A stretch of 64,000 bases of DNA from Pseudomonadota bacterium (GTDB taxonomy: Bacteria; Pseudomonadota; Alphaproteobacteria; Sphingomonadales; Sphingomonadaceae), in assembly GCA_023436615.1 (NCBI GenBank), contig JAEZIO010000072.1, positions 1 to 64,000 of the forward strand. Direction: 5' to 3'. Below are positions 9,516 through 20,330 of the stretch, piece after piece. Numbering within the stretch: the stretch's first letter is position 1; every line of letters begins with the position of its first letter. Made by a program: the position numbers and the translations under genes. Below the pieces are notes generated by a model. The model was not told the origin of the DNA. It made no database searches and saw only the letters and a list, made by a program, of their open reading frames with translations.

Positions 9516-9881
9516 CTAGCGGCCGCCCATTTCGAGGAGGCGCCGCGGGGCAGCTAGCTCCCAGCTTCTCGCGACTCGGTCGGCCACGTGGGCCCAGTCG
9601 ACCGCGTCACCGGCGAGGTCGATCGCGACCCATCCTGCCGGTCCGAGATATGCCGGCCGCGAATAGCTGTCGGGGTCCGCTTCGATGAGCATTGCCTGCT
9701 CGTCCGGGCCGGATGTCCGGACGCACACCGCCATCTTGTGGTCGTTGTGGTGATTGTTGCGGAACTGCGCGAATTGCTTGCCCGCTACGAAGAATGTCGG
9801 CTGACCGTGGGAGAGGCGTTCCTCGGTCTCGGGAAGCTCGAGCGCCGTTTCGCGGAGTCGGGCAAGGGCATCCTCGTTCAT
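9516..9881 (-). CDS. MmcQ/YjbR family protein
   Basis: 121 residues from the ATG at 9881, which overlaps the purN stop (ATGA). The frame is open further upstream, but that part is the shadow of purN. The family features are an ETEERLSHGQPTFFV region near residue 20, a charged HHNDHKMAV strand and a YLGPAGWVAIDL motif. The fold is CyaY-like, and some members bind DNA non-specifically; the biological role is not established. It is the last gene of the purM-purN unit. Confidence 0.88.
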   Translation of the reverse strand: MNEDALARLRETALELPETEERLSHGQPTFFVAGKQFAQFRNNHHNDHKMAVCVRTSGPDEQAMLIEADPDSYSRPAYLGPAGWVAIDLAGDAVDWAHVADRVARSWELAAPRRLLEMGGR

Positions 9882-10450
9882 CGCTTCACGAACTCCGAAA
9901 GAGCGTCGGGATAAAGCCGGTGCTCGGCTTCGAGCACACGCGCTTCCAGCAATTCGGGGGTGTCGTCCGGCTGTATTGGGACTTCGGCGCGGCCAATCAC
10001 TTCGCCGGCATCGAGCTCTTCGGTAACCAGATGGACGCTGCAGCCTCCCGCAGCGTCGCGTGCCTCGATAGCCCGCCTGTGCGTGTCCAAGCCGCGATAT
10101 TTGGGAAGCAGGGACGGGTGGATGTTCAGAACGCGGCCGCTCCATTCCCGAGTGAATTCCGGCGACAGGATGCGCATGAAGCCCGCCAGCGCGATGGTGC
10201 CGACGCGGTGGTCGCCCAGCGCCTGGTCAAGCGCGGCTTCCCAGGTGGCTTTGTCGGTATCGCGGCTGTCCCAGGCCCAAGTCGGAACGGCGCGGTCGCG
10301 CGCCCATTCCAGACCCGGCGCCAGCGGCTTGTTCGAGGATACGAGAACCACATCGTAACCCGCGGCCTGCTCGACGAGGGCCTTCATATTGCTGCCGCGC
10401 CCGGAGATCAGCACCGCCACGCGGCGCTTGTCTCGAGCGGAGTCAGGCAT
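9878..10450 (-). CDS. purN: phosphoribosylglycinamide formyltransferase (GART)
   Basis: 190 residues from ATG 10450; another in-frame ATG at 10471 would add seven residues and deepen the overlap with purM. It transfers a formyl group from 10-formyl-THF to GAR, the third step of purine synthesis. LISGRGSNM lies near the start, the catalytic region INHxxLLPxxxG appears as [12 protein letters not shown], and the Asp loop appears as EELDAGEVI. It overlaps purM by eight bases and yjbR by four. Confidence 0.97.
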   Translation of the reverse strand: MPDSARDKRRVAVLISGRGSNMKALVEQAAGYDVVLVSSNKPLAPGLEWARDRAVPTWAWDSRDTDKATWEAALDQALGDHRVGTIALAGFMRILSPEFTREWSGRVLNIHPSLLPKYRGLDTHRRAIEARDAAGGCSVHLVTEELDAGEVIGRAEVPIQPDDTPELLEARVLEAEHRLYPDALSEFVKR

Positions 10451-11534
10451 CGTGCCTGGCGGCCCACTCATCGGGCGAGCCCCAGCTGCCGGCCGGACCT
10501 GCTACCGTGCAGCCGCGTGGGCCGGCCACGACGCGGCCGATAATGCGCGCCTTCTCGCCGCTGCTACGGAGGCGTTCGATTACAGCGTCCGCGTCGGCCG
10601 AATCGACGATGGCGACCATGCCGATGCCGCAGTTGAAGGTCCGCGCCATCTCCTCGGCCGCGATGCCGCCGGCGTCCTGGAGCATGGCGAACAGCGGAGG
10701 GAATGCCCAAGCGCCCGCGTCTACCTCGGCGCGGCAGGCTTCGGGGAGGACGCGCGGAATGTTCTCGAGCAGGCCGCCGCCGGTAATATGCGCGAGGCCG
10801 TGGATGAGCCCATCGCGCAGGAGCGGGAGCAGCGCCCTGACGTAGATGCGGGTCGGTTCGAGCAACGCTGCTCCCAAGGTTATCCCTGGGAGGAAGGGCG
10901 CCTCTGCGGCGAGGTCCCACCGGCGGTCCGACACGATGCGACGGACCAGGGAAAACCCGTTGCTGTGGATGCCGGAGCTTGCGATGCCCACGATCGCATC
11001 ACCGATTGTGACTCGGCTGCCGTCGAGAACGGCGCTGCGTTCGACGGCTCCGACGCAAAAGCCGGCGAGATCGTAATCGCCGCCGGCGTACATGCCAGGC
11101 ATCTCGGCGGTCTCGCCGCCGATCAGTGCGCAACCGGCTTGTCGGCAACCCTCCGCGATGGAACCGACGACTGTCTCGGCAAGCTTCGGTTCGAGCTTGC
11201 CGGTGGCGAAATAGTCCAGGAAGAACAACGGCTCAGCGCCCTGGACGATGAGATCGTTGGCGCACATCGCGACGAGGTCGATGCCAACCCCTTCATGACG
11301 ATCGAGGTCGATCGCAAGCTTGAGTTTCGTGCCCACGCCGTCGTTCGCGGCAACGAGAAGCGGGTCTTCAAAGCCCGCCGCCTTGAGGTCGAACAGCCCA
11401 CCGAAACCGCCGAGCTGCGCGTCGGCGCCCGGGCGGGCCGTCGAGCGCGCGATGGGCCCGATGGCTTTGACTAGCGCATTGCCCGCGTCGATGGACACGC
11501 CGGCGTCGGCATAAGTGAGCGGCTTTTGCGGCAT
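10443..11534 (-). CDS. purM: phosphoribosylformylglycinamidine cyclo-ligase (AIR synthetase)
   Basis: 363 residues from the ATG at 11534 ([12 protein letters not shown]), the family start. The open frame extends far upstream, but that part is antisense to the divergent gene. It closes the imidazole ring of AIR using ATP. Visible signatures are DAGN near the start, [26 protein letters not shown] and the C-terminal HITGGGL. It forms the head of a purM-purN-yjbR unit. Confidence 0.97.
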   Translation of the reverse strand: MPQKPLTYADAGVSIDAGNALVKAIGPIARSTARPGADAQLGGFGGLFDLKAAGFEDPLLVAANDGVGTKLKLAIDLDRHEGVGIDLVAMCANDLIVQGAEPLFFLDYFATGKLEPKLAETVVGSIAEGCRQAGCALIGGETAEMPGMYAGGDYDLAGFCVGAVERSAVLDGSRVTIGDAIVGIASSGIHSNGFSLVRRIVSDRRWDLAAEAPFLPGITLGAALLEPTRIYVRALLPLLRDGLIHGLAHITGGGLLENIPRVLPEACRAEVDAGAWAFPPLFAMLQDAGGIAAEEMARTFNCGIGMVAIVDSADADAVIERLRSSGEKARIIGRVVAGPRGCTVAGPAGSWGSPDEWAARHDA

Positions 11535-11597
11535 CGGCTTGGCGACTAGCCAGAAGCCGCTTGGATTTCCACGACCTTGTCGGCAATACGGCGGCCA

Positions 11598-12896
11598 ATG
11601 GCTCGCCGCCCATGGTTCCTCGCAGCATTCCTCGTGCTTTTCGGCTTCGCTCTCGGCGGGGCGCTGTTCGCGCAAATGGAGAGCGGCGATCGCGGGATCG
11701 CACCGCTCGACAGCTCCGGAACGCTCGAGATCGACGGCATTCACGTCGACGTCGGAGCGAAGGACGCGCAATCCGCGCGGTTCGCGGGCTGGCGCATTGC
11801 CCAGCGCCAGGGCTTCAAGATGCTTTGGGCGAAGAGCCACAAGCTTCCGATCAGCCAGGCGCCGACACTGTCCGATGCGACGCTCGACCAGATCGTCGCG
11901 TCGATCATCGTCCAGCGCGAAGAGATCGGCCCGAACCGCTATATCGCCGACCTGGGGATCCTTTTCGACCGCGCGCGCGCCGGCGAGCTGCTTGGAATAC
12001 CCGGAGTTAGTCGGCGTTCGCAGCCGATGCTGCTGATTCCGATCATCGTCACCGCGGGTACAGCGACGAGCGTTGAATTGCGCAATCCCTGGCAGAGGGC
12101 ATGGGCGCAATTCCGGACGTCCCAAAGTCCGATCGACTATGTGCGGATCAGCGGCTTGGGCATTGACCCTCTGTTGATCAACGCGGCGCAGACGAGGCGG
12201 CCGGGGCGTGGCTGGTGGCGCAACATTCTCGACCTCTACGGCGCCGCCGACATCCTCGTCGCAGAGGTCATGGTGCACCGGCTATACCCCGGCGGACCCG
12301 CGCGGGCGCGGTTCGTTGGCCGCCATGGGCCCGACGGAGAAATCGTCGGCGGGTTCGACCTCACCGCCCCCAATAGCGCGGCGATCCCGGCGATGATGGC
12401 GGAAGGGGTTCGTCGCATGGACGAGCTGTTCACACAGGCATTCGCAGCAGGACGGTTGCAGCGCGACCCGACGCTGAACATCCCGGAGCCGCCGCCTCCA
12501 CCGCCGGAACTGGAGGAGGACCGGCAAGCAGAATCGACGGCATCGGCGGTGACCTTCCAGGTTGCAGTCGCGGCACCTGACGCGGCGACCTATAATTCGG
12601 CGCTCGCGCATCTGCGGTCGGTCCCGGGGGTGCAAGGGGTCCAGCAGGTCAACATTGCGCTCGGCGACATCAGCTACTTCAGCGTCACCTACCGCGGCGA
12701 CATCAGCCGGTTGCGGTCCATCCTCGCGTCGCGCGGCTGGGGCGTCGAGGCTTCCGCGGGTGGATTGAGAATGTTCGTTCCTCGTCAGGCGCCGGCGACG
12801 CCCGCCCCGCAGCCCGAGCCCACCAATACTGCTCAGCCGAGCGCTCAGAATCGAACGGGGTCGATCGCGGTGTCACAGCAGGACGCCATGCCGTGA
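11598..12896 (+). CDS. DUF2066-like secreted protein upstream of hdaA
   Basis: 432 residues from ATG 11598; a TTG further upstream is possible but less likely. One N-terminal hydrophobic segment (about 8-25) acts as signal or anchor. The central part is a conserved mixed domain, then comes a proline run (PEPPPPPPE) and a C-terminal module of about 70 residues resembling a small ferredoxin-like fold ([15 protein letters not shown]... VPGVQGV). The position between purM and hda matches DUF2066 genes of gammaproteobacteria, so I infer that family. Function is unknown. Its stop overlaps the hdaA GTG (GTGA). Confidence 0.7.
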   Translation: MARRPWFLAAFLVLFGFALGGALFAQMESGDRGIAPLDSSGTLEIDGIHVDVGAKDAQSARFAGWRIAQRQGFKMLWAKSHKLPISQAPTLSDATLDQIVASIIVQREEIGPNRYIADLGILFDRARAGELLGIPGVSRRSQPMLLIPIIVTAGTATSVELRNPWQRAWAQFRTSQSPIDYVRISGLGIDPLLINAAQTRRPGRGWWRNILDLYGAADILVAEVMVHRLYPGGPARARFVGRHGPDGEIVGGFDLTAPNSAAIPAMMAEGVRRMDELFTQAFAAGRLQRDPTLNIPEPPPPPPELEEDRQAESTASAVTFQVAVAAPDAATYNSALAHLRSVPGVQGVQQVNIALGDISYFSVTYRGDISRLRSILASRGWGVEASAGGLRMFVPRQAPATPAPQPEPTNTAQPSAQNRTGSIAVSQQDAMP

Positions 12897-13549
12897 GCAG
12901 CGGCGATCCGCGTGCTGCGCTGTCCCCCGGACAGGGTGCTCGCGCGGATCAGATCGCGCTGCCTCTCGACTGGCCCCAAAGCCAGGGCGAATCTCGGCTT
13001 ATCGTCTCGGAGGCGAATGCCGACGCATTCGAACACTTCCGCAAGTGGAGCCTGTGGCCAGTCAAGGCGACGCTTCTCGTCGGACCGCGTCGGTCCGGCC
13101 GCAGCCTCCTTGCCCGAAACTTCGTCGAGCGTGTCGGCGGACGCCTGATCGACCAGGCGGAGCGAGCGGCGGAGGAAGATCTGTTTCACGCGTGGAACGC
13201 CGCACAGGAGAGCGGCCGGCCGCTCGTGATGATCGTCGACCGGACGCCGCCTGATTGGGAAATCTCCCTGCCGGACCTGCGGACGCGGATCGCCGTGACG
13301 CCGCTGGCGCGCATCGGCGAGCCCGACGATCGCCTCTTCCAGGCGCTGATCGAACTCCACTTCGCCGACCGCGGGCTGCATATCCCCCGCGACGCCCTGC
13401 GGTTCATGAGCGAGCGGCTGCATCGCGATTATTGGACGATCGAGAGGGCCGTCGAGTCGGTCGACCGCTTTGCGATCGCGGAGCGGGCGCGGCTAAGCCT
13501 GCCGACGATCCGGCGAGCGCTCATCGAAGCCGGGATGATCGACTCCTAG
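12893..13549 (+). CDS. hdaA: DnaA-related regulatory protein HdaA
   Basis: 218 residues from a GTG that overlaps the preceding stop. Hda/HdaA proteins stimulate hydrolysis of DnaA-bound ATP after initiation, bound to the sliding clamp. A clamp-binding peptide QIALPLDW (from Gln20) is near the N-terminus. The Walker A region is degenerate (GPRRSGRS), as in alphaproteobacterial members, and the helical lid shows LHIPxDALRFMxxRLHRDY. It is slightly shorter than E. coli Hda. Confidence 0.9.
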   Translation: MSSGDPRAALSPGQGARADQIALPLDWPQSQGESRLIVSEANADAFEHFRKWSLWPVKATLLVGPRRSGRSLLARNFVERVGGRLIDQAERAAEEDLFHAWNAAQESGRPLVMIVDRTPPDWEISLPDLRTRIAVTPLARIGEPDDRLFQALIELHFADRGLHIPRDALRFMSERLHRDYWTIERAVESVDRFAIAERARLSLPTIRRALIEAGMIDS

Positions 13550-13863
13550 CCGCAAATTGCGCGCTCGACCCGGCCTGACGCATCGAGGTGGACGGTCAGG
13601 CGTTCGGCGCTGAACTCCATCGTCACCATCATGCCGGGCTGAACCCAGCGGAGACGGCGCGCACCGGAAACGCGCAGCATTTCTGAGCCTAGCTCCGACG
13701 TAGCCTGGCGGCCTGCGAACTGGTTGAGGTTCGAATTGCGGCAGGTGTAGCCGGGAGTTTCGCCATGCACCGGGATGGCAGGCTCCGGCATCGGCGCTGC
13801 CTGGGTCGAGCAGCCCGCAAGCGCCAGCACCGTGGCTGCGCCCAGAACGAGACGGCCGGTCAT
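13546..13863 (-). CDS. I78-type peptidase inhibitor-like lipoprotein
   Basis: 105 residues with a lipoprotein signal ending at Cys18 (LALAGC). The mature domain has the layout of the inhibitor I78 family: a GR...SELGSEMLRVSG segment, a WVQPGMMVTMEF strand, then RLTVHLDASGRVERAICG at the end. I78 members inhibit serine proteases. It overlaps rnd by four bases, and its stop shares CTAG with the convergent hdaA stop. Confidence 0.82.
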   Translation of the reverse strand: MTGRLVLGAATVLALAGCSTQAAPMPEPAIPVHGETPGYTCRNSNLNQFAGRQATSELGSEMLRVSGARRLRWVQPGMMVTMEFSAERLTVHLDASGRVERAICG

Positions 13864-15038
13864 GCGTCCACCTCTTCGGCAATTCGGGTCATCTTGAGCT
13901 TTCCGTTCTCAATTGCGAATCCGAGCCGCCCTTCGACGAGGGCGAGCGCGTCGCGGCCGAATTCCTCGAACCGCCAACCCTTCAGAATGTTCAAATCGTC
14001 GCGCACCCCAGCGGCAAGCGATTCGAGGTCGTCGCTCCGGGCGATCAGCCGCGGAGCTACGCCGGTTTCCTTGGCGCGGATCTTCAGCAGCAGCTTGAGC
14101 AGGTCGCTGACGAGGGCGGCGTCCTTGGTCAGCCCCGGCCGGCGCGGCTCGCGGGACGGCAGGTCCTCCGCGGGAAGCGGCTCGGCCTTTTCCAGCGCCG
14201 CCATCAGGCGGCCGCCGATCTCATTGGACTTCCACCCCGTGGAGAGACCCCGCACCTTGCCGAGATCGTCCTGCGTCTTGGGCGGATGGGCGGCGAGCTC
14301 GACCAGCGTATCGTCCTTGACGATTCGGCCGCGCGGGATGTTCTTGGTGCGGGCTTCGATCTCCCGCCAGGCGGCGAGGGCCCTCAGGCGCCCAAGAACG
14401 GCGGGATTGCGGCTGGGCAGGCGAAGCCGCTTCCACGCATCTTCGGGCTCAAAGGCAAAGCCCGAAGGATCCGACAGACGCTCCATCTCTTCGTCGAGCC
14501 AGCCGCCGCGGCCCGTTTTCTTAAGCCGCTCGAGCAGCCGGGGAAAGATTTTCGCAAGGTGCGTGACGTCGGCGATCGCATAGTCGATCTGACGCTTGTC
14601 GAGCGGGCGGCGGCTCCAGTCGGTGAAGCGGGCCCCCTTGTCGAGGCTGTGGCCGAGCATCGATTCGATAAGATTGGAGTAGCCGACCTGCTCGCCGTGA
14701 CCGAGCGCCATCGCTGCGACCTGCGTGTCGAACAGTGCGCGCGGCAGCTTGCCGGTGAGGTTATGGATGATTTCCAGGTCCTGGCTGCCGGCGTGGAAGA
14801 CCTTCAGCACATCATCATTGTCGACGAGCAGGTCGAGCAGGGGAGTCAGGTCGAGATCGGCCTTGGGATCGATCGCCGCAGCTTCTTCGCTGCTCGCGAT
14901 CTGGATCAGGCAGAGGTCGGGCCAGTAGCTGTTCTCGCGCATGAATTCGGTGTCCACGGCCACGAACGGGTGCTTGGACAGGCGCTCGACCAACTGCAAA
15001 AGCGGCGCGGACTCGGTAATTAGCGGGTGAATCTTCAT
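13860..15038 (-). CDS. rnd: ribonuclease D
   Basis: 392 residues from the ATG at 15038 ([10 protein letters not shown]). The longer open frame would overlap the divergent aspS promoter region. It is a 3'-5' exoribonuclease of the DEDDy type: Asp29 and Glu31 in [10 protein letters not shown], the [11 protein letters not shown] motif, and the Tyr-Asp pair in QIDYAIADV. An HRDC domain follows from about residue 205. It matures tRNA and other small RNAs. The I78-like gene is coupled downstream. Confidence 0.95.
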   Translation of the reverse strand: MKIHPLITESAPLLQLVERLSKHPFVAVDTEFMRENSYWPDLCLIQIASSEEAAAIDPKADLDLTPLLDLLVDNDDVLKVFHAGSQDLEIIHNLTGKLPRALFDTQVAAMALGHGEQVGYSNLIESMLGHSLDKGARFTDWSRRPLDKRQIDYAIADVTHLAKIFPRLLERLKKTGRGGWLDEEMERLSDPSGFAFEPEDAWKRLRLPSRNPAVLGRLRALAAWREIEARTKNIPRGRIVKDDTLVELAAHPPKTQDDLGKVRGLSTGWKSNEIGGRLMAALEKAEPLPAEDLPSREPRRPGLTKDAALVSDLLKLLLKIRAKETGVAPRLIARSDDLESLAAGVRDDLNILKGWRFEEFGRDALALVEGRLGFAIENGKLKMTRIAEEVDA

Positions 15039-15153
15039 CTGGACTGCGGCGCCCATAGCGCGGCCTGCCGCCTTGACAAAGTGGCGGGTGAATGGCGAAG
15101 CGCGGGCGCGATTTTTCCCGCCAGTCCCGGCCATTGTTGGAAACCGAACCCTT

Positions 15154-16929
15154 ATGCACGCCTACCGTACCCATAGCTGCGCAGAGCTGACCGCCTCCGA
15201 CGTGGGGAAGACGGTACGGCTGTCCGGGTGGATTCACCGGCGCCGCGATCATGGAGGCGTGCTGTTCGTCGACCTTCGCGATCATTACGGAGTCACGCAG
15301 ATCGTCGCCGACGAGGACAATCCCATCCAGGACCTTCTCGACTCGCTTCGGCTCGAGTCGGTGATCACCGTCACCGGCGACGTGGTTGCCCGTGCGCCCG
15401 AAGCTGTGAACCCCAAGCTCCCGACAGGGGAGATCGAGGTGGTAGCCCGCGAGGTCGAAGTGCAGTCGCAGGCCGAAGAGCTTCCTATGCCCATCGCCAC
15501 CGAAGCCGATTACCCCGAGGAGATCCGCCTCAAGTACCGGTACCTCGACCTTCGGCGAGAGCAGATGCACCGCAACATCCTGCTGCGATCATCGGTGATC
15601 GCGTCGATCCGGCGCCGGATGATCGAGCAGGGGTTCACCGAGTTCCAGACGCCGATCCTGACTGCCAGCTCACCGGAAGGCGCCCGCGACTATCTGGTTC
15701 CCAGCCGAGTCCATCCGGGCAAGTTCTATGCGCTTCCGCAGGCGCCGCAGATGTTCAAGCAGCTGATCATGGTCGCGGGTTTCGACCGCTATTTCCAGAT
15801 CGCACCCTGCTTCCGGGACGAGGATGCGCGCGCGGACCGTTCACCGGGCGAATTCTACCAGCTCGATTTCGAGATGAGCTTCGTCACGCAGGAAGACGTC
15901 TTCCGGGCGATCGAGCCTGTGCTTGCAGGCGTTTTCGAGGAATTCGCCGAGGGCAAGGCCGTTACGCCCGCGGGCGAATTCCCGCGCATCCCGTTCCGCG
16001 AGGCGATGCTCAAGTACGGGACCGACAAGCCGGACCTTCGCAACCCGCTGCTGGTCCATGACGTTGGCAATCATTTCAAAGGCTCCGGCTTTGGCCTGTT
16101 CGCCGGGCTCGTCGAAAAGGGCGCGGTCGTTCGCGCGGTTCCGGCACCGAACACGGCAGCGCACAGCCGCAAATTCTTCGACGACATGAACGATTGGGCG
16201 CGCTCCGAAGGCTTCGCGGGCCTGGGCTATGCGACCCGAAAGGGCGGGGAATGGGGCGGTCCCATCGCGAAGAACCACGGCGCCGAGGGCATGGACAGGC
16301 TCGCCGACGAAATGGGCCTCGGGCCCGACGACGGCATCTTCTTTGCCGCGGGCAAGGAGGCAGAGGCAGCAAAGCTCGCCGGCTTCGCGCGCACTCGGGT
16401 GGCCGAGCAACTCGACCTGGTCGAGAAGGGCGCGTTCCGCTTCTGCTGGATCGTCGATTTCCCGATGTACGAGTATGACGAGGACGCGAAGAAGGTCGAC
16501 TTCTCGCACAATCCCTTCTCGATGCCGCAGGGCGGGCTGGAAGCGCTGGAGACGAAGGACCCGCTCGACATCCTCGCCTGGCAGTACGACATCGTGTGCA
16601 ACGGGGTGGAACTGAGCTCCGGTGCGATCCGGAACCACCGACCCGACATCATGTACAAGGCGTTCGAGATCGCCGGCTACACGCGCGAGGAAGTCGACGA
16701 AAACTTCTCCGGCATGATCAACGCGTTCAAGTTCGGCGCCCCGCCGCACGGCGGCTCCGCGCCCGGGATCGACCGGATCGTCATGCTCCTCGCCGGCGAG
16801 CCCAACATCCGCGAAGTGGTCCTCTTCCCGATGAACCAGAAGGCCGAGGACCTGATGATGAACGCGCCGGCCCCGGTGACCGCCAAGCAGCTTCGCGAGC
16901 TTGGAATCCGGATCGTCGAGCCAAGCTAG
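15154..16929 (+). CDS. aspS: aspartyl-tRNA synthetase, probably non-discriminating (Asp/Asn)
   Basis: 591 residues from ATG 15154 (MHAYRTHSC), the normal length for bacterial AspRS. An N-terminal OB-fold anticodon-binding domain has [18 protein letters not shown]. Class II motif 2 is [10 protein letters not shown], a GAD insertion domain follows, and motif 3 is the GIDRIVMLL segment with the [12 protein letters not shown] tail typical of bacterial-type AspRS. Alphaproteobacteria commonly lack AsnRS and rely on a non-discriminating AspRS plus GatCAB; this is inferred here. It is divergent from rnd. Confidence 0.96.
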   Translation: MHAYRTHSCAELTASDVGKTVRLSGWIHRRRDHGGVLFVDLRDHYGVTQIVADEDNPIQDLLDSLRLESVITVTGDVVARAPEAVNPKLPTGEIEVVAREVEVQSQAEELPMPIATEADYPEEIRLKYRYLDLRREQMHRNILLRSSVIASIRRRMIEQGFTEFQTPILTASSPEGARDYLVPSRVHPGKFYALPQAPQMFKQLIMVAGFDRYFQIAPCFRDEDARADRSPGEFYQLDFEMSFVTQEDVFRAIEPVLAGVFEEFAEGKAVTPAGEFPRIPFREAMLKYGTDKPDLRNPLLVHDVGNHFKGSGFGLFAGLVEKGAVVRAVPAPNTAAHSRKFFDDMNDWARSEGFAGLGYATRKGGEWGGPIAKNHGAEGMDRLADEMGLGPDDGIFFAAGKEAEAAKLAGFARTRVAEQLDLVEKGAFRFCWIVDFPMYEYDEDAKKVDFSHNPFSMPQGGLEALETKDPLDILAWQYDIVCNGVELSSGAIRNHRPDIMYKAFEIAGYTREEVDENFSGMINAFKFGAPPHGGSAPGIDRIVMLLAGEPNIREVVLFPMNQKAEDLMMNAPAPVTAKQLRELGIRIVEPS

Positions 16930-16932
16930 TCG

Positions 16933-18807
16933 TCAGGCCGCCTTCGTCCGCTCGATGTAGGCGCCGACGTTCTTCGCAAGAACGTCCATCGGGACGTTGC
17001 CGCCGAGGATGACGGCGTCGTCGAACGCCTTCAGGTCGTATTTGGCGCCGAGCTCTGCCTTGGCCTGGTCGCGCAACCGATTGATGGTGCTGTGACCGAC
17101 CTTGTAGCCGCAGGCCTGGCCGGGCCAGCTGCAGTAGCGATCGACTTCGCTCGCCACTTCGACCGGGTTCGATCCGTTCACGTCGACGAAGAAGTCGACG
17201 CCCTGCTGGCGGGTCCAGCGCATCGCGTGGATCCCGGTGTCCACGACAAGGCGGCAACAGCGGAAGGCGATGGACTGAAGGAAGCCGAGCCGGCCGACGG
17301 GGTTGCCGTCATAAGCTCCGAGCTCGTCGGCGAGTTGCTCGGCATAGAGCGCCCAGCCTTCCGAGTAGGCATTGAAGGCGAGCAGCTGGCGGATCAGCGG
17401 CTCGTTGTGGGTATATGCGCCTTGCCAGATGTGGCCCGGGATCGACTCGTGGAAGGTGAGGTCGGCGAGGCTGTACTTGCGATGCAGGTCCGGCGTCTTG
17501 AGGTTGATCCAGAAGCGGCCGGGGATCTTTCCGTCGATCGAGCCGGCGCCGCCATAGGCTGCCGGCGCGCCCTGCTCGGCCTCGGCGGCGATCCGCTTCA
17601 CCTCCATGTTCGGGTTGACCAGCGTGTTGAACGCGCGGGGCAGCTGCGAGCGGATCCACGCCAGCCGATCGTTGATGAACGCCATGATTTCGGCGCGGCC
17701 CTTGTCACCGTCGGAGAACTTGTACTTCGGATCCTTCGAGAGCGCCTTCATTCGGTCGCCGACGCTGCCCTGCGAATAGCCGATGGCCTTGAGGATCTCG
17801 TCCATCCGGGCGTGGAGGTCCGCGAGCTGTGCGCGGCCCATCTGGTGAATTTCCTGGGGCGACATCGTCGTCGTCGTTCCGGCCTTGAGCGCCCAGCGGT
17901 AATAGTCGTCGCCGAGCGGCCGCGACCACATGCCCGCGACATCGGTGGCGACGGCGCGCTCCGCCTCGAGCTCGGCGATCTGGCGCTCCAGCGCCGCTGC
18001 AACCGCGCTCGCGCTGATTGCCCTTGCGCGCGACTCCCAGTCCCCGGGGATGCCTTTCGCCTTCGTCCGTTCGACCAGGGATTCGACCAGCCGACCGCCC
18101 GAACGCGCGTTTTTCAGCGACAGCTGAAGCTGGGGAAGCGCCTTGTCGATAAGGAAGCGCGGAGGCACGAGGCCCATCGCCCGTGCGGACTGCAGGCGCC
18201 CGAGCTCGCCGTCGAGAGCCGCCGGATATTGCGCAAGCCGCGACAGATAGGCTTCCGCGTCGGCCGCCGTCTCGATCGGATGGTCGTTCTCTAGGAACTG
18301 GGGGACATCGAGATACGAGCCGACGTTCTGGATCACGACATATGGCGAGTTGCGCCATCCCCCGACGGCGACGTCGCCGTACGGAAAACGGAAGCCTTCG
18401 AGCGCCGTCGAATAAGCGCTTCGGACGACGTCGAAGTTGGTCCGCATCTGGAAGCCCAGCCCGCTCGAATCGAATGCCTGGACGCGCGCCAGGTCGGCCC
18501 TCAAGACGTTCGCGACCTGTTGCTGCCCGGCCGAGGAACGATCGCCGAGCCGGTACCGAAGTGGAGCACGGCCGCCGGTATCGATCCCGAGTGACGTGGC
18601 GCCTTCGGGAGAGAGGCGGAGGAGGTTCTCTGCGACGCTATCGAGGAGTGCGCCTGCATCGGCCTGGCTTAGATCCGAAGGCGCGATTGGCGCCCGCGCC
18701 GGCGCTACATCGGCAAGCGCCCGCGCGCATCCGGATAGCAAAGGCATGGCTGCGGTGGATGCAAGCGCGGCCAGTGCCTGGCGGCGACTGAAAGGATGAT
18801 AGTGCAA
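16933..18807 (-). CDS. DUF885 family protein, putative metallohydrolase, Tat lipoprotein
   Basis: 624 residues from a TTG with GGAG nine bases upstream. The N-terminus has a twin-arginine motif (SRRQAL) and a lipobox-like LLSGC, suggesting Tat export and lipidation. The long helical body belongs to DUF885. H453-E-S-I-P-G-H459 matches the HESxPGH zinc-site motif of this M32-like family. Substrates are unknown, though peptidase activity is inferred. Three bases separate its stop from that of aspS. Confidence 0.9.
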   Translation of the reverse strand: MHYHPFSRRQALAALASTAAMPLLSGCARALADVAPARAPIAPSDLSQADAGALLDSVAENLLRLSPEGATSLGIDTGGRAPLRYRLGDRSSAGQQQVANVLRADLARVQAFDSSGLGFQMRTNFDVVRSAYSTALEGFRFPYGDVAVGGWRNSPYVVIQNVGSYLDVPQFLENDHPIETAADAEAYLSRLAQYPAALDGELGRLQSARAMGLVPPRFLIDKALPQLQLSLKNARSGGRLVESLVERTKAKGIPGDWESRARAISASAVAAALERQIAELEAERAVATDVAGMWSRPLGDDYYRWALKAGTTTTMSPQEIHQMGRAQLADLHARMDEILKAIGYSQGSVGDRMKALSKDPKYKFSDGDKGRAEIMAFINDRLAWIRSQLPRAFNTLVNPNMEVKRIAAEAEQGAPAAYGGAGSIDGKIPGRFWINLKTPDLHRKYSLADLTFHESIPGHIWQGAYTHNEPLIRQLLAFNAYSEGWALYAEQLADELGAYDGNPVGRLGFLQSIAFRCCRLVVDTGIHAMRWTRQQGVDFFVDVNGSNPVEVASEVDRYCSWPGQACGYKVGHSTINRLRDQAKAELGAKYDLKAFDDAVILGGNVPMDVLAKNVGAYIERTKAA

Positions 18808-18829
18808 CTGCGAAGACTCCGGCGAAGAT

Positions 18830-19288
18830 TCAGGAAAGTCCGCGGTCAGCCTCGACGATCAGGCAATTTCCTTCAACCCCGGTGATCCTCACTCGATCGC
18901 CGGCCCCGGCCGGGCCGCCACGAGCGCTCCACTCCGAGTCGCCGACCCGGACGCGGCCGCCATGTTCGTCGACGGCTGTGACGGCGACCACGGATCGCCC
19001 GACGAGTCTGGCCGATCGATCGTTGAGCAATGGGTCGACGCTGTGCGGACCCCGCACGGAATAGAAGCGCCGCCCGACCATGACGGCGATGACGCTGTAC
19101 AGCGCGAAGAGCGCGAGTTGCGCTGCCGTTCCAAGCCCGAACAGGATAGCGAACAGCCCCGTCGCCATCGCCGCGGCGCCGATGAACACGAGGAAGAAGC
19201 CAGGCGCGATCACTTCCAGGATCAGCAGCAGCACGCCGCCGATCAGCCAAAGCCAGCCGGGATCGATTCCTTCGAGCAAGTCCGTCAC
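18830..19288 (-). CDS. NfeD-like membrane protein
   Basis: 152 residues from a GTG that overlaps the stop of the upstream stomatin gene. Three or four hydrophobic segments are followed by a C-terminal OB-fold domain (RLVGRSVVAVTAVDEHGGRVRVG). NfeD proteins pair with SPFH/stomatin proteins and are thought to act in membrane quality control; the tight coupling here fits that. Confidence 0.92.
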   Translation of the reverse strand: MTDLLEGIDPGWLWLIGGVLLLILEVIAPGFFLVFIGAAAMATGLFAILFGLGTAAQLALFALYSVIAVMVGRRFYSVRGPHSVDPLLNDRSARLVGRSVVAVTAVDEHGGRVRVGDSEWSARGGPAGAGDRVRITGVEGNCLIVEADRGLS

Positions 19289-20259
19289 CCCTCGACCCGC
19301 GGGACGCCCGGCTGTGAGCGCGGCCGCGATGCCGGACGAGGCGATTCGCTATCGGTCCCGAGCGCCTGCTTGGCGATCTCGCCGATGCCGCCAAGCGACC
19401 CGATGAGCTGTGTGGCTTCGACGGGAAACAGGATCGTCTTCGAATTGGGCGAGCGGGCGAAGTCGCTTACCGCCTCGACATATTTCTGAGCGACGAAATA
19501 GTTGATCGCCTGCGCATTTCCGTTGGCGATGGCGGTTGAGACCACTTCGGTCGCCTTGGCTTCCGCCTCGGCTGCGCGCTCGCGAGCCTCCGCCTGTCGG
19601 AACGCCGCTTCGCGCTCTCCTTCGGCTTTGAGTATCTGGGATTGCTTCTGGCCTTCGGCTCGCAGGATCTCGGACTGCCGTAGCCCCTCGGCCTCCAGGA
19701 TCGCCGCTCGCTTCTCGCGCTCGGCCTTCATCTGGCGCGCCATAGCGTTTGAGATGTCTTGCGGAGGACGGATGTCCTTGAGCTCGACGCGCGTGATCTT
19801 CACGCCCCATGCCTCGGTCGCCTGATCGACGACCACGAGCAGCCGTGCATTGATCTCGTCACGTTTCGACAGCGTCTCGTCGAGGTCCATCGAGCCCATG
19901 ACGGTCCTCAGGTTTGTCGTCGAGAGCGCCATGATGGCCGTGTAGAGATCGCTGACCTCATAGGCGGCCTTCGCCGCGTCGAGCACCTGGAAGAAGACGA
20001 CGCCGTCGACAGCGACCATCGCATTGTCCTTGGTGATGATCTCCTGCCCGGGAATGTCGAGCACTTGCTCCATCATGTTGATGCGCCGGCCGACCCGGTA
20101 GAAGAACGGGGGGACGAAGTTGAAGCCCGGCTGGGCGACACGGACGAACCGGCCGAAATGCTCAATGGTGAAGCGGTAACCCTGATGAACGATCTTGACG
20201 CTCATCATCACGAAAAGCAGCGCGAGCACTGCGATTGCGGCCATCAAGGTGGTCAACAT
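19285..20259 (-). CDS. qmcA: SPFH/band 7 (stomatin-like) membrane protein
   Basis: 324 residues from the ATG at 20259 (MLTTLMAAIAV), with GGGGA upstream; the longer open frame is antisense to the citE-like gene. One N-terminal membrane helix is followed by a band 7 domain (IVHQGYRFTIEHFGRF... ) and a long Ala/Glu-rich coiled coil (about 215-270). It resembles E. coli QmcA. It forms oligomers at the inner membrane and pairs with NfeD downstream. Confidence 0.92.
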   Translation of the reverse strand: MLTTLMAAIAVLALLFVMMSVKIVHQGYRFTIEHFGRFVRVAQPGFNFVPPFFYRVGRRINMMEQVLDIPGQEIITKDNAMVAVDGVVFFQVLDAAKAAYEVSDLYTAIMALSTTNLRTVMGSMDLDETLSKRDEINARLLVVVDQATEAWGVKITRVELKDIRPPQDISNAMARQMKAEREKRAAILEAEGLRQSEILRAEGQKQSQILKAEGEREAAFRQAEARERAAEAEAKATEVVSTAIANGNAQAINYFVAQKYVEAVSDFARSPNSKTILFPVEATQLIGSLGGIGEIAKQALGTDSESPRPASRPRSQPGVPRVEG

Positions 20260-20330
20260 GTTGCTTCCCCGGTCTCTTCGATTCAGGGCATGATGCGACG
20301 ACGATGGTTGGAGCGGAAGGAAAAAGCGAC

